From assembly GCA_019454915.1 (NCBI GenBank), contig JACFNM010000229.1, positions 1 through 6,643 of the forward strand: DNA of 6,643 nt, read 5' to 3'. The position numbers were made by a program, and so were the translations under genes. This DNA comes from Chitinophagaceae bacterium. GTDB taxonomy: Bacteria; Bacteroidota; Bacteroidia; Chitinophagales; Chitinophagaceae. Shown in pieces: positions 1 to 5,882 of this stretch. Each line of letters opens with the position of its first letter. The stretch's first letter is position 1. The notes under the pieces are model-generated. The model saw only the letters and a list, made by a program, of their open reading frames with translations. It did not search any database and had not been told where the DNA came from.

Positions 1-978
1 CTTTCCTATTTTTGTTATTATTCCGGCTAAGGATGGTTGTGTAAGGTCGTAGCCGAGGGATAAAGTTATTACCGAAATCCTTGCAATTACCAAAGAAATT
101 GGTAATGACAGCATAAAACATGATAAAGCGCCTACTGCTAAACCCGCAGGTAATAATCGATTCCTTCCAAACCTGTCAGCCAATCCTCCAATAAACGGCC
201 CTAACAAAAAGCCAGGTATTCCGTAGCCTAATAAGGCAAGACCGATATGCCATCCTGTTAATGAAAAAGTCTTTTCAAAATAGGATCCCAGCCAGGTAAA
301 TACTCCTGATGTAAATATTCCGTTTAGTAATACGTAAACATAGATAATTTTTCCTCTTTGCAATAAGTCCTTATAACCATTAAAAACCTTTTTAAGTGTG
401 AGTCCCTGTCTGACTTTGGGAGGGGTTGGCAGTCTTTCATAAGCAAAGTAGATGCCTATCCATGCGATCAATGCTAAGATACCAACCAAAAGAAATAATA
501 TTCTCCAACCGATAAATGCCTCCAGTAATGCTCCCGCAAAGGCGCCAAAAGCGCTGCCTCCTGCCATAGCGCCAAAAAGCCATCCGAGTGGCTTTCCCCT
601 TTCATTATATGAATATGATTGCCCTACCCATGCCAGGCTAATAGGCACTACGCCACTCGCACCAACACCGGTGAGGAATCTCCATGCTATTAATTGGGTG
701 GCAGATTGAGACAATGAGGTTAGTCCAGTCAATAAGGCAAAAGCAAAAAGCGATAATAGTATAATTTTCTTTGTGCCAATCTTATCTGCAAATAGTCCGT
801 AAAAAAGCGTCGAAATTCCATAAGGTATTAAGTAGGCTGTAATTGCCAAACCAATTCGCTCTTCTGTTACCTTAAAAAAGGTGGATAATGCGGGCATCAT
901 GGGTGCAACCATGTATATTTGGAAAAATATGATAAATGTTGCTGCTGATAATAATAACAAGAACTGTTTTCTGTTCAT
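1..978 (-). CDS. MFS transporter, DHA1-like (3' end cut by window)
   Basis: The frame stays open from an ATG at 978 to the left edge, giving 326 residues with no stop; a usual 12-helix MFS protein is near 390-400, so roughly the last two helices are missing. It is an inner membrane secondary transporter, probably an exporter driven by the proton gradient. Seen in the sequence: motif A of the first half (GLFADKIGTKK, residues 61-71), its counterpart in the second half (GGLADRFGRNR, 264-274), motif B-like RFLTGVG (100-106) in helix 4, and a Gly/Ala-rich helix 5 (136-152) that lacks the Pro of classical antiporter motif C. A polar linker (about 182-210) separates the two halves. Its ATG overlaps the stop of the CsoR-HMA regulator gene in an ATGA, so translation is probably coupled. 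The substrate is not shown by the sequence; metal, metal chelate or toxic organic are all possible. The family call is firm, the role is inferred from context. Confidence 0.93.
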   Translation of the reverse strand, partial: MNRKQFLLLLSAATFIIFFQIYMVAPMMPALSTFFKVTEERIGLAITAYLIPYGISTLFYGLFADKIGTKKIILLSLFAFALLTGLTSLSQSATQLIAWRFLTGVGASGVVPISLAWVGQSYSYNERGKPLGWLFGAMAGGSAFGAFAGALLEAFIGWRILFLLVGILALIAWIGIYFAYERLPTPPKVRQGLTLKKVFNGYKDLLQRGKIIYVYVLLNGIFTSGVFTWLGSYFEKTFSLTGWHIGLALLGYGIPGFLLGPFIGGLADRFGRNRLLPAGLAVGALSCFMLSLPISLVIARISVITLSLGYDLTQPSLAGIITKIGK

Positions 979-1559
979 ACAAATCGTGAAATATTTCTCG
1001 GGCTATATCCTATGTTTGACATAACAATTTTAAGTTGTTGTTCATTGGTTACGGTGGGATTAAATTTGATTTTTACTAATTTTTGTTTCATCGCGATTTT
1101 TACCTCCTTAACTCCGACTGTTTCCGTTAGAATATCTGTTATTTTTTCACTACATCCCAGACAAGATATATTGTCTATTTTAAATAATACTTCCTTTAAA
1201 TCTTCTTTATCTTTATGCAAGAATTCCATTATATCATTCATCTCTTTCATCTTACCGGTAAGTTCATTTAGTCCCAATTCAGGGAATTGGGTCCTGATGA
1301 TTGCAATCTTTTCCTCCTGCCCGCAATCCCCCGGACAGGTGTCTAAAGCTTCTACAATTTTTATTGCCAGTGCCTTCCTAAACACTTCGTCCAATAGAAG
1401 ATGTTGTGCTTTTTCGAATCCTTTGCTTGCGGCTTTAAATTGATTTAATATTTGTGCAGGATCATTGCTTTCATCGAGCATCTTTATTACTCCTTCGATC
1501 TGTCCTCTTATCCCCTTTAATCGTGTCTTAAGGTCTTTCGTTAAATCATTTGGTAACAT
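975..1559 (-). CDS. CsoR/RcnR-family regulator fused to C-terminal HMA domain
   Basis: This 194-residue protein is about twice the usual CsoR length. Residues 1-72 form the all-helical CsoR/FrmR/RcnR (DUF156) DNA-binding domain, recognised by RLKGIRGQIEGVIKML (13-28) and the LLLDEVFRKAL helix (54-64). Residues 73-120 are a linker with a CPGDC motif (C75, C79) and charged helices. Residues 122-187 are an HMA-like ferredoxin fold with the metal site SCLGC (C133, C136), followed by a typical GY (184-185). Family members are tetrameric repressors that release DNA on binding Cu, Ni/Co or aldehydes. The usual ligands equivalent to CsoR Cys36, His61 and Cys65 appear as Pro34, Val59 and Ala63 in my hand alignment, so sensing probably uses the linker or HMA cysteines. 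It lies between a thioredoxin-like gene and the MFS gene, whose ATG overlaps its stop, and probably represses this cassette and perhaps itself. No clear Shine-Dalgarno site precedes the ATG. Confidence 0.9.
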   Translation of the reverse strand: MLPNDLTKDLKTRLKGIRGQIEGVIKMLDESNDPAQILNQFKAASKGFEKAQHLLLDEVFRKALAIKIVEALDTCPGDCGQEEKIAIIRTQFPELGLNELTGKMKEMNDIMEFLHKDKEDLKEVLFKIDNISCLGCSEKITDILTETVGVKEVKIAMKQKLVKIKFNPTVTNEQQLKIVMSNIGYSPRNISRFV

Positions 1560-1573
1560 CTTGGTTCAATTTA

Positions 1574-1613
1574 AATACAACCCAACTCCCGCACCGGGAA
1601 GTTGGATTGTATT
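1574..1613. promoter_or_regulatory. Long inverted repeat upstream of the CsoR-HMA gene (operator or RNA hairpin)
   Basis: The arms are 1574-1591 and 1595-1613 around a 3-base loop. They give 17 Watson-Crick pairs, one C/A mismatch that becomes a G-U wobble in the minus-strand RNA, and one bulged base. The outer ends read TAC...GTA and the inner part CCCG...CGGG, which resembles the layout of GC-rich CsoR-type operators. It lies in the 76-base gap between the thioredoxin-like gene and the regulator's ATG. No run of T follows on the minus strand (TATTTAAATTG), so a simple intrinsic terminator is unlikely. It could be an operator, an attenuator or an mRNA stabilising or processing hairpin. Confidence 0.6.
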
Positions 1614-1635
1614 AGTTAATAACACCTTGGGTAAA

Positions 1636-1908
1636 CTAATTAACCTGGCCAATTCCGGCTGCTATCAATTCCCCTTTGCTTATGCCTTTGTCTTTACAGC
1701 AAGAAAGAAGTTTCCCATTTACAGCTACGGCGGGCAGTGAAGTAATGTTGTATTCTTTCATCTTATCAACACATACTTTTGAATCGCATTGCTCAACAAG
1801 GTTATAAATTGTTATTTCACAAGAGGCGCAAGCCATCTCTTCTACCATTTTCACTACGGGTTCACATACCGGACATCCGGCTGAAAACACTTCAATTTGT
1901 CGTTTCAT
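1636..1908 (-). CDS. Small thioredoxin/glutaredoxin-like protein, Cys-rich
   Basis: A 90-residue cytoplasmic protein (no signal peptide) with a minimal thioredoxin fold. The N-terminal strand IEVFSAG leads straight into a CPVC redox site (C12, C15), and SLPAVAVNGK (57-66) supplies the cis-proline Pro59 and the following strand. The size and layout fit the small redox-active disulfide/glutaredoxin-like families. It holds eight cysteines: C12, C15, a second CxxC (C27, C30), C41, C46 and a vicinal pair C70-C71. That is far more than a simple thioredoxin needs, so binding or transfer of a soft metal is possible. It is the first gene after the predicted promoter and precedes the CsoR-HMA regulator by 76 bases. 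A reductase or chaperone keeping the sensor's thiols reduced, or handing metal to it, is an inference from position. The ATG at 1908 is the only sensible start, because the fold begins at once. Confidence 0.88.
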   Translation of the reverse strand: MKRQIEVFSAGCPVCEPVVKMVEEMACASCEITIYNLVEQCDSKVCVDKMKEYNITSLPAVAVNGKLLSCCKDKGISKGELIAAGIGQVN

Positions 1909-1924
1909 TGTCTTACGTTTTTAA

Positions 1925-1939
1925 TGATTAAGTGATTAA
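1925..1939. repeat. TGATTAA direct repeat in the leader of the thioredoxin-like gene
   Basis: Two exact copies of TGATTAA (1925-1931 and 1933-1939) are separated by one base, and the 11-base stretch 1921-1931 is also a perfect palindrome around one centre base. They fall between the predicted -7 box and the ATG, about where transcription would start. They could bind a regulator, but the region is AT-rich and chance is a real alternative. Confidence 0.3.
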
Positions 1940-1947
1940 TTGCAGAA

Positions 1948-1955
1948 CAAAGATA
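1948..1955 (-). promoter_or_regulatory. Predicted Bacteroidota promoter, -7 box TATCTTTG
   Basis: The minus strand reads TATCTTTG, a full match to the Bacteroidota -7 consensus TAnnTTTG. It lies 39 bases before the ATG of the thioredoxin-like gene, which would leave a leader of about 30 bases. No good -33 TTTG is present; TTAG at 1978-1981, 22 bases upstream, is a poor match. Dependence on an activator or a weak basal promoter is therefore possible. It would drive the thioredoxin-like, CsoR-HMA and MFS genes. Confidence 0.55.
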
Positions 1956-1958
1956 GAG

Positions 1959-1974
1959 CCGGGCGGGGGGTGAT
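1959..1974. promoter_or_regulatory. G/C-tract in promoter spacer, candidate operator
   Basis: The plus strand holds GGGCGGGGGG (1961-1970), a three-G and a six-G run, directly upstream of the -7 box in an otherwise AT-rich gap. Operators of the CsoR/RcnR family typically centre on G or C tracts flanked by short TA-containing inverted repeats. The tract is seen; its use by the nearby regulator is inference, since flanking TAC/GTA or TACT/AGTA arms are not clear. Confidence 0.35.
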
Positions 1975-1982
1975 CTCCTAAT

Positions 1983-3395
1983 TTATTTTTCACTTTTTCC
2001 ACCCATTTTCATATCCGACATTTGCATGCCGGCCATATTAGCGCCGCCCGTTTTGAGCCGGTATTCGCTGTTGACTAAATAAACGCCCGCGCTTACCACC
2101 TTATCTCCACTCTGTAATCCGGCCAAAACCTTCATTCTGTCGTGATTGCTTTTACCCAATTGCACCATCTGTCTTTTAAACTGATTTCCTGGTAAGGCTA
2201 CCCAAACATAGGTCATGCCGCCATCGTAAACCACGGCAGACGCCGGAATAGAAAGCGCAGAATGGCCTGTTGCTCCGCTTTGCTGTATATACACCTTGGC
2301 TAACATTCCGTTTTGTATTCTGCTACCTGGATTGGCAATGGAAATATAAATCGGATACATTCGTGAATTGGCCTTGTTCACGGGATTGTTGAAGGCTATT
2401 TTCCCATTCAAAACTTGGGGATAGTTTTCCAATTTCACCTTTACCGCCGGATGGTCTGAAAGAAAGCCAAGCTCTGTGTCGTATAGCTGCGCTTTTACCC
2501 AAAGACGATCGTTGTTTATCAATTCAAAAACAGTCTCGCCTTCATTTACGAAATCGCCTTCTACTTTTAATCTTTGAGACAGAATGCCCGATTTTTTACT
2601 GTAAATGGCGATTTTTCCGGTGGGCTTTTCAGTAGCAAGCCGATCAACCTGCGATTGAGAAAGTCCCCACCTCAACATCTTTTGTTGCAGCGCCTGAATT
2701 GTTTTAGATACATCCACTGAAGATTTTTGAAACAACGGCCTTTGCCGAATAGCAATGCGGTAATCGTTTTCAGCAGCTAATAAATCGGGGCTGTATAACT
2801 CATAAAGTTTTTGACCAGCATGGATTTTTTCTCCCGGATTGCGGACAAAAGATTTTTGAATCCAGCCGCCTACCCAGGCGCTGACGACCGATGTTTCAGT
2901 TGGATTAAAAGTGGTAGTGCCTGTTAAAATGATTTCACGGCTTATTGCTCCGCCATCCAAAGCAACTATTTCAACCCCGGCCATAAATTGTTGTTGAGGA
3001 GACAACTGCATTGGGGCGGAACTGCTCATGTCCATTCCGCCCATATCCATGCTTTTCATAGAAGAACCTGATTTTTTCCTGTGCATCCCTTCCATATCCA
3101 TATTGTCCATCGTTGAATCGTGTTTTTGTGCGTCCATTTTCATCCCCGGCATACTTTGGGTAGTGTCCTGCATATTTGTTTCGGTTTTCATTACCGGCAC
3201 CAAATCCATTCCGCAAATCGGGCATTTTCCGGGTTCATCTTTGTGTACCTGTGGGTGCATCGGGCAGGTGTAATACACAATCTCTTTTGTTGGACTCACT
3301 TTTTCTGTTTTGTCTTGTTCGTTTTTTGCAGACTTGTCGTTGCAACCCCACGCAAGGAACAAAGCCACAAATAGAATGATATATTTAGTTTTCAT
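1983..3395 (-). CDS. cusB: CusB-like RND adaptor lipoprotein with heavy-metal-binding domain
   Basis: A 470-residue periplasmic adaptor (membrane fusion protein) joining the RND pump to the outer membrane channel. Residues 1-18 form a lipoprotein signal ending in LAWGC (lipid on Cys18). Residues 41-69 (nt 3189-3275) are a heavy-metal-binding domain with YTCPMHP and CPICGMDLVP (C44, H47, C58, C61, M63), as often found on Cu/Ag and other metal adaptors. Residues 75-129 (nt 3009-3173) are a low-complexity linker with 14 Met and some His, suited to Cu(I) or Ag(I). The barrel-sandwich lipoyl half follows (GGWIQKSFVRNPGEKIHAGQ), then a helical hairpin (about 205-250) and the beta-barrel and proximal domains. 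The C-terminal tail (454-464) holds five more Met. It starts 14 bases after the first adaptor's stop and is the last gene of the efflux operon seen here. Copper/silver is the best substrate guess. Confidence 0.93.
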   Translation of the reverse strand: MKTKYIILFVALFLAWGCNDKSAKNEQDKTEKVSPTKEIVYYTCPMHPQVHKDEPGKCPICGMDLVPVMKTETNMQDTTQSMPGMKMDAQKHDSTMDNMDMEGMHRKKSGSSMKSMDMGGMDMSSSAPMQLSPQQQFMAGVEIVALDGGAISREIILTGTTTFNPTETSVVSAWVGGWIQKSFVRNPGEKIHAGQKLYELYSPDLLAAENDYRIAIRQRPLFQKSSVDVSKTIQALQQKMLRWGLSQSQVDRLATEKPTGKIAIYSKKSGILSQRLKVEGDFVNEGETVFELINNDRLWVKAQLYDTELGFLSDHPAVKVKLENYPQVLNGKIAFNNPVNKANSRMYPIYISIANPGSRIQNGMLAKVYIQQSGATGHSALSIPASAVVYDGGMTYVWVALPGNQFKRQMVQLGKSNHDRMKVLAGLQSGDKVVSAGVYLVNSEYRLKTGGANMAGMQMSDMKMGGKSEK

Positions 3396-3409
3396 CGTTC
3401 TTAATTTTA

Positions 3410-4543
3410 TTATTTAATATAACTGTCATTGTCTATCATAAAGGAAGCGTCTTTGGCTATTTTTTCACCGGCTGCAATACCGTCTGTGACTTGAATAAAA
3501 TCACCTTTTTGTACCCCTGTTTCCACATCTCTGACGCTGAAAACGTTTTCCCTGTCCTTATTTTGAACCCATACTACCGAATGATCGGGGCCAAGAATAT
3601 TGACCGCTGAACGCGGAATAAATAGGGATTCTCCACCCGTTTGTGTAGCGATTTTAGCACGGATAAGCGTTCCGATTTTCCACTGTTCCGGCAGGTTATT
3701 CAAATACACACGAACCTGGCCTGTCTGCTCTTCCTCATTTCTAAAAGGAGGAATAAAATCAATACGCCCACTCACGATTTGTTGGGGATTGGCTTCTGTA
3801 AATAGCCTAACAGGAGTACCCAATTTAACCGACATAAAATCCTGATTTAAAATGTTCAGAATCGCCCATTTCTGACCTGTGTTTTGAATGGCAAACACCG
3901 GCTCTCCTTTTTGCACATATTGCCCTTCTTTGATGGGCAGGTCCGTGTTGTCTTCTCCTTCCTGCATGCCCATTCCGGTCATTTGGGACGATTGTGAAAT
4001 ACCGTTATACGGGCTATAAATGGTAATGTTTAAGATGGGTTTTTTGGTTTGCATTACCCGGTCAATTTCGGCGGCAGTCATCCCAAGATTTAGTAATTGC
4101 TCTTTTAATCCATTGATAAGAACTTCTTCTCGACCGTTTACCGCCTGCAAAAGATTGCGTTGCGCAGCGACCAATTCGGGACTGTAAATATCCATTAGTG
4201 GTTGTCCGCTTCTTATCTGCTGGCCGGCATATTTTATAAAAAGGCGGTCTATCCTGCCCGTTATCCGGGTGTTTACCCCATTCAAAGCCCTTTGGTCAAA
4301 ACCTATAAATCCTTCTACACTTAGCGTGTCCTGCGGAGACATCGGCTGTGGCTCGATCGTTTTATAATATCCAACCGCTGTTTGCGTTACCGGTTCGGCT
4401 AAATATTTCAAAAGGGAATCGGTGTTTATTTCCTTGTTTTCAACCTTTTGAACGTCTTTGGTTTGACGCTGACAGGAAAATAAAAAACCCATCGGCAAAA
4501 TCAACCAGATCATTAGTCTTATCCGCCAATTAACGTCTTTCAT
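3410..4543 (-). CDS. CusB-like RND adaptor lipoprotein without metal-binding domain
   Basis: A periplasmic adaptor of 377 residues with the start at 4543. This start gives a standard lipoprotein signal (MKDVNWRIRL, then a hydrophobic stretch to GFLFSC, lipid on Cys24) and has the most A-rich upstream sequence. An ATG at 4561 adds six residues and is also possible; the ATG at 4627 would lie inside the channel gene and is unlikely. Lipoyl-domain signatures are TGRIDRLFIKYAGQQIRSGQ (about 95-114) and DIYSPELVAAQ (118-128), a helical hairpin follows, then IYSPYNG (175-181). An insert with three Met (188, 191, 193) interrupts the second lipoyl half and is absent from the neighbouring adaptor. It lacks the CPMHP/CPICGM domain of that neighbour. 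It lies 52 bases after the channel gene and 14 bases before the second adaptor, so all are probably one transcript. The two adaptors are clear but distant paralogues. Confidence 0.9.
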   Translation of the reverse strand: MKDVNWRIRLMIWLILPMGFLFSCQRQTKDVQKVENKEINTDSLLKYLAEPVTQTAVGYYKTIEPQPMSPQDTLSVEGFIGFDQRALNGVNTRITGRIDRLFIKYAGQQIRSGQPLMDIYSPELVAAQRNLLQAVNGREEVLINGLKEQLLNLGMTAAEIDRVMQTKKPILNITIYSPYNGISQSSQMTGMGMQEGEDNTDLPIKEGQYVQKGEPVFAIQNTGQKWAILNILNQDFMSVKLGTPVRLFTEANPQQIVSGRIDFIPPFRNEEEQTGQVRVYLNNLPEQWKIGTLIRAKIATQTGGESLFIPRSAVNILGPDHSVVWVQNKDRENVFSVRDVETGVQKGDFIQVTDGIAAGEKIAKDASFMIDNDSYIK

Positions 4544-4595
4544 TTTTATTCGTTTATTCATTTTGAAAAGAATTGAAATTGTTTTTAAATTTCTT

Positions 4596-5882
4596 TTAAT
4601 ACTGTTGAATTGCTGCTTGCAATTCAATTTTAGATTTTATCAAATCCGATAATTTTTCGTAATACTCAAATTCCTTCATCGTCAAATCCTCCCACGCCGT
4701 AAGGGTTTCGTAAATGTTCCCCTGATTTTCGCCAAGAGCATCCAGATTAGCTTGTAAGGTTTTTTTATAAGCCGGAATGACTTCGGTTTTAAAAATATTC
4801 AGGTCTTTTTCTGCGGTCTGTATTTCCAATTGTTGCTTGTGCACAACACCAAGGGTTTGCTGTACCTTGTCTTCAAAATCCTTCTGTTTGGCCTGGATTT
4901 CATAATCAAGGGATTGTGCTTCATTCTTATAACCTTTTTTCGACCACGGCGCAATCGGAATCGTTACCATCGCCATCACATTGTACATATACATGCCGCC
5001 GGCCATGCGCATATTGTCCAGGGTAATGCCGAAGGTAGGTTTGCTCTGTGATAAAATGGATTTTTGTTGCAACTTATCTGTCTCTATTTCGTTGGAAATC
5101 CGCTGAATATCCGAACGGTGGTTTTGTATATAGCCGGAATCTATACTGAGAATATTTATCCGGTTTGCCGCCGGATCTGCAAGGGTATCTATTTTTAGAG
5201 ATTGCCCGACAGGCCGGTTCATCAGGCTGTTCAAAATGGCCGATGACTGCCCGACCACACTTTCTATTTTGATACGTTGCGATTTTAAATCACTGAGTTT
5301 GGCGCGGATTTTATAGATATTGGGCAAATCGGCCTTGCCGTACTGAAGCCGGCCTTCGGCTATTTTTAAAAGAAGCTGAATTTGTTTCTCCTGCTGGTCG
5401 AGGACCGCCAACTTCTTTTCGGCGATATACGCTTCTGTAAAGGTGTTTTTTGCCTGAAAAAAAAGTTGATTCTTCATCGTCTCCCGGTCATTTTTATTCA
5501 GTTGGGAAAAAGATTCGAAATACGCCTTTTGATTTTTCTGCCGGGCAAAATTCGGGAACATCTGCTGCACCCTGATCATCGGCATTTTTCGGGCTTCCAT
5601 TCCTTTGGGTACGTTGTACGGAAATTCACTCAGCCCAACGCCAATGGAAGGTGCATCCCACGCTTTCACCGCTTCGGCCTGTTTGTTACTGGCATTCGTT
5701 TTTAATGCAAATTGTTGCAACCCTGCATTTTGAACCTCTATACTGTCTAAGATACGTTCTAACTTCCAAATATCTTCCGGACTACTATTTTGTTCCTGCG
5801 CATTTGCCGCAACAGAAATAAATGTGAACAAGAAAAACAGATAGTATTTCCAAAATCGGATTATTGATTGATAAGTTTTCAT
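4596..5882 (-). CDS. TolC-family outer membrane channel of the Cus-type pump
   Basis: A 428-residue outer membrane efflux protein, normal length for the family, that would form the trimeric exit duct of the tripartite pump. A signal peptide ends at about AANA (28), with Gln29 as the likely first mature residue. There is no lipobox, unlike the lipidated CusC of E. coli. The two long coiled-coil repeats of the family are visible (about 130-215 and 320-425), each preceded by a predicted barrel segment. Both barrel segments are Met-rich: M95, M100, M102 and M108 in the first, M291, M293, M297, M299, M303 and M305 in the second. Its ATG overlaps the stop of the RND pump gene in an ATGA, so the two are translationally coupled. 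Lying in the order pump, channel, adaptor, adaptor, it belongs to this operon. Confidence 0.93.
   Translation of the reverse strand: MKTYQSIIRFWKYYLFFLFTFISVAANAQEQNSSPEDIWKLERILDSIEVQNAGLQQFALKTNASNKQAEAVKAWDAPSIGVGLSEFPYNVPKGMEARKMPMIRVQQMFPNFARQKNQKAYFESFSQLNKNDRETMKNQLFFQAKNTFTEAYIAEKKLAVLDQQEKQIQLLLKIAEGRLQYGKADLPNIYKIRAKLSDLKSQRIKIESVVGQSSAILNSLMNRPVGQSLKIDTLADPAANRINILSIDSGYIQNHRSDIQRISNEIETDKLQQKSILSQSKPTFGITLDNMRMAGGMYMYNVMAMVTIPIAPWSKKGYKNEAQSLDYEIQAKQKDFEDKVQQTLGVVHKQQLEIQTAEKDLNIFKTEVIPAYKKTLQANLDALGENQGNIYETLTAWEDLTMKEFEYYEKLSDLIKSKIELQAAIQQY

Noticed and set aside
452..709. Plus-strand open frame of 85 codons
   Set aside because: It lies opposite the MFS gene, which carries family motifs throughout; the plus frame is Pro/Ala-rich with no domain.
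1012..1443. Plus-strand open frame of 143 codons opposite the regulator gene
   Set aside because: It has the composition of an antisense shadow (Ser/Phe/Ile-rich, no recognisable domain), while the opposite strand encodes a clear CsoR-HMA protein.
1574..1613. Inverted repeat as an ordinary intrinsic terminator
   Set aside because: No T-run follows the stem on the minus strand. On the plus strand the following ATTAGTTAATAAC is also not a T-run, and no plus-strand gene ends there.
1465..1740. Plus-strand open frame of 91 codons across the inverted repeat
   Set aside because: It overlaps two well-supported minus-strand genes and has no recognisable features.
1909..1982. Terminator after the efflux operon
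   Set aside because: No stem plus T-run could be found in this gap, so read-through from the Cus genes into the cassette remains possible.
2971..3225. Minus-strand 84-codon frame inside the second adaptor gene
   Set aside because: It arises from the low-complexity Met/Gly/Asp codons read in another frame; the adaptor frame is clearly the coding one.
4544..4627. Upstream extension of the first adaptor to an ATG at 4627
   Set aside because: It would overlap the channel gene by 32 bases and place 28 polar residues before a complete lipoprotein signal; starts at 4543 or 4561 fit better.
5382..5705. Plus-strand open frame of 107 codons opposite the TolC-family gene
   Set aside because: Shadow of the coiled-coil coding sequence; no domain and no own start context.
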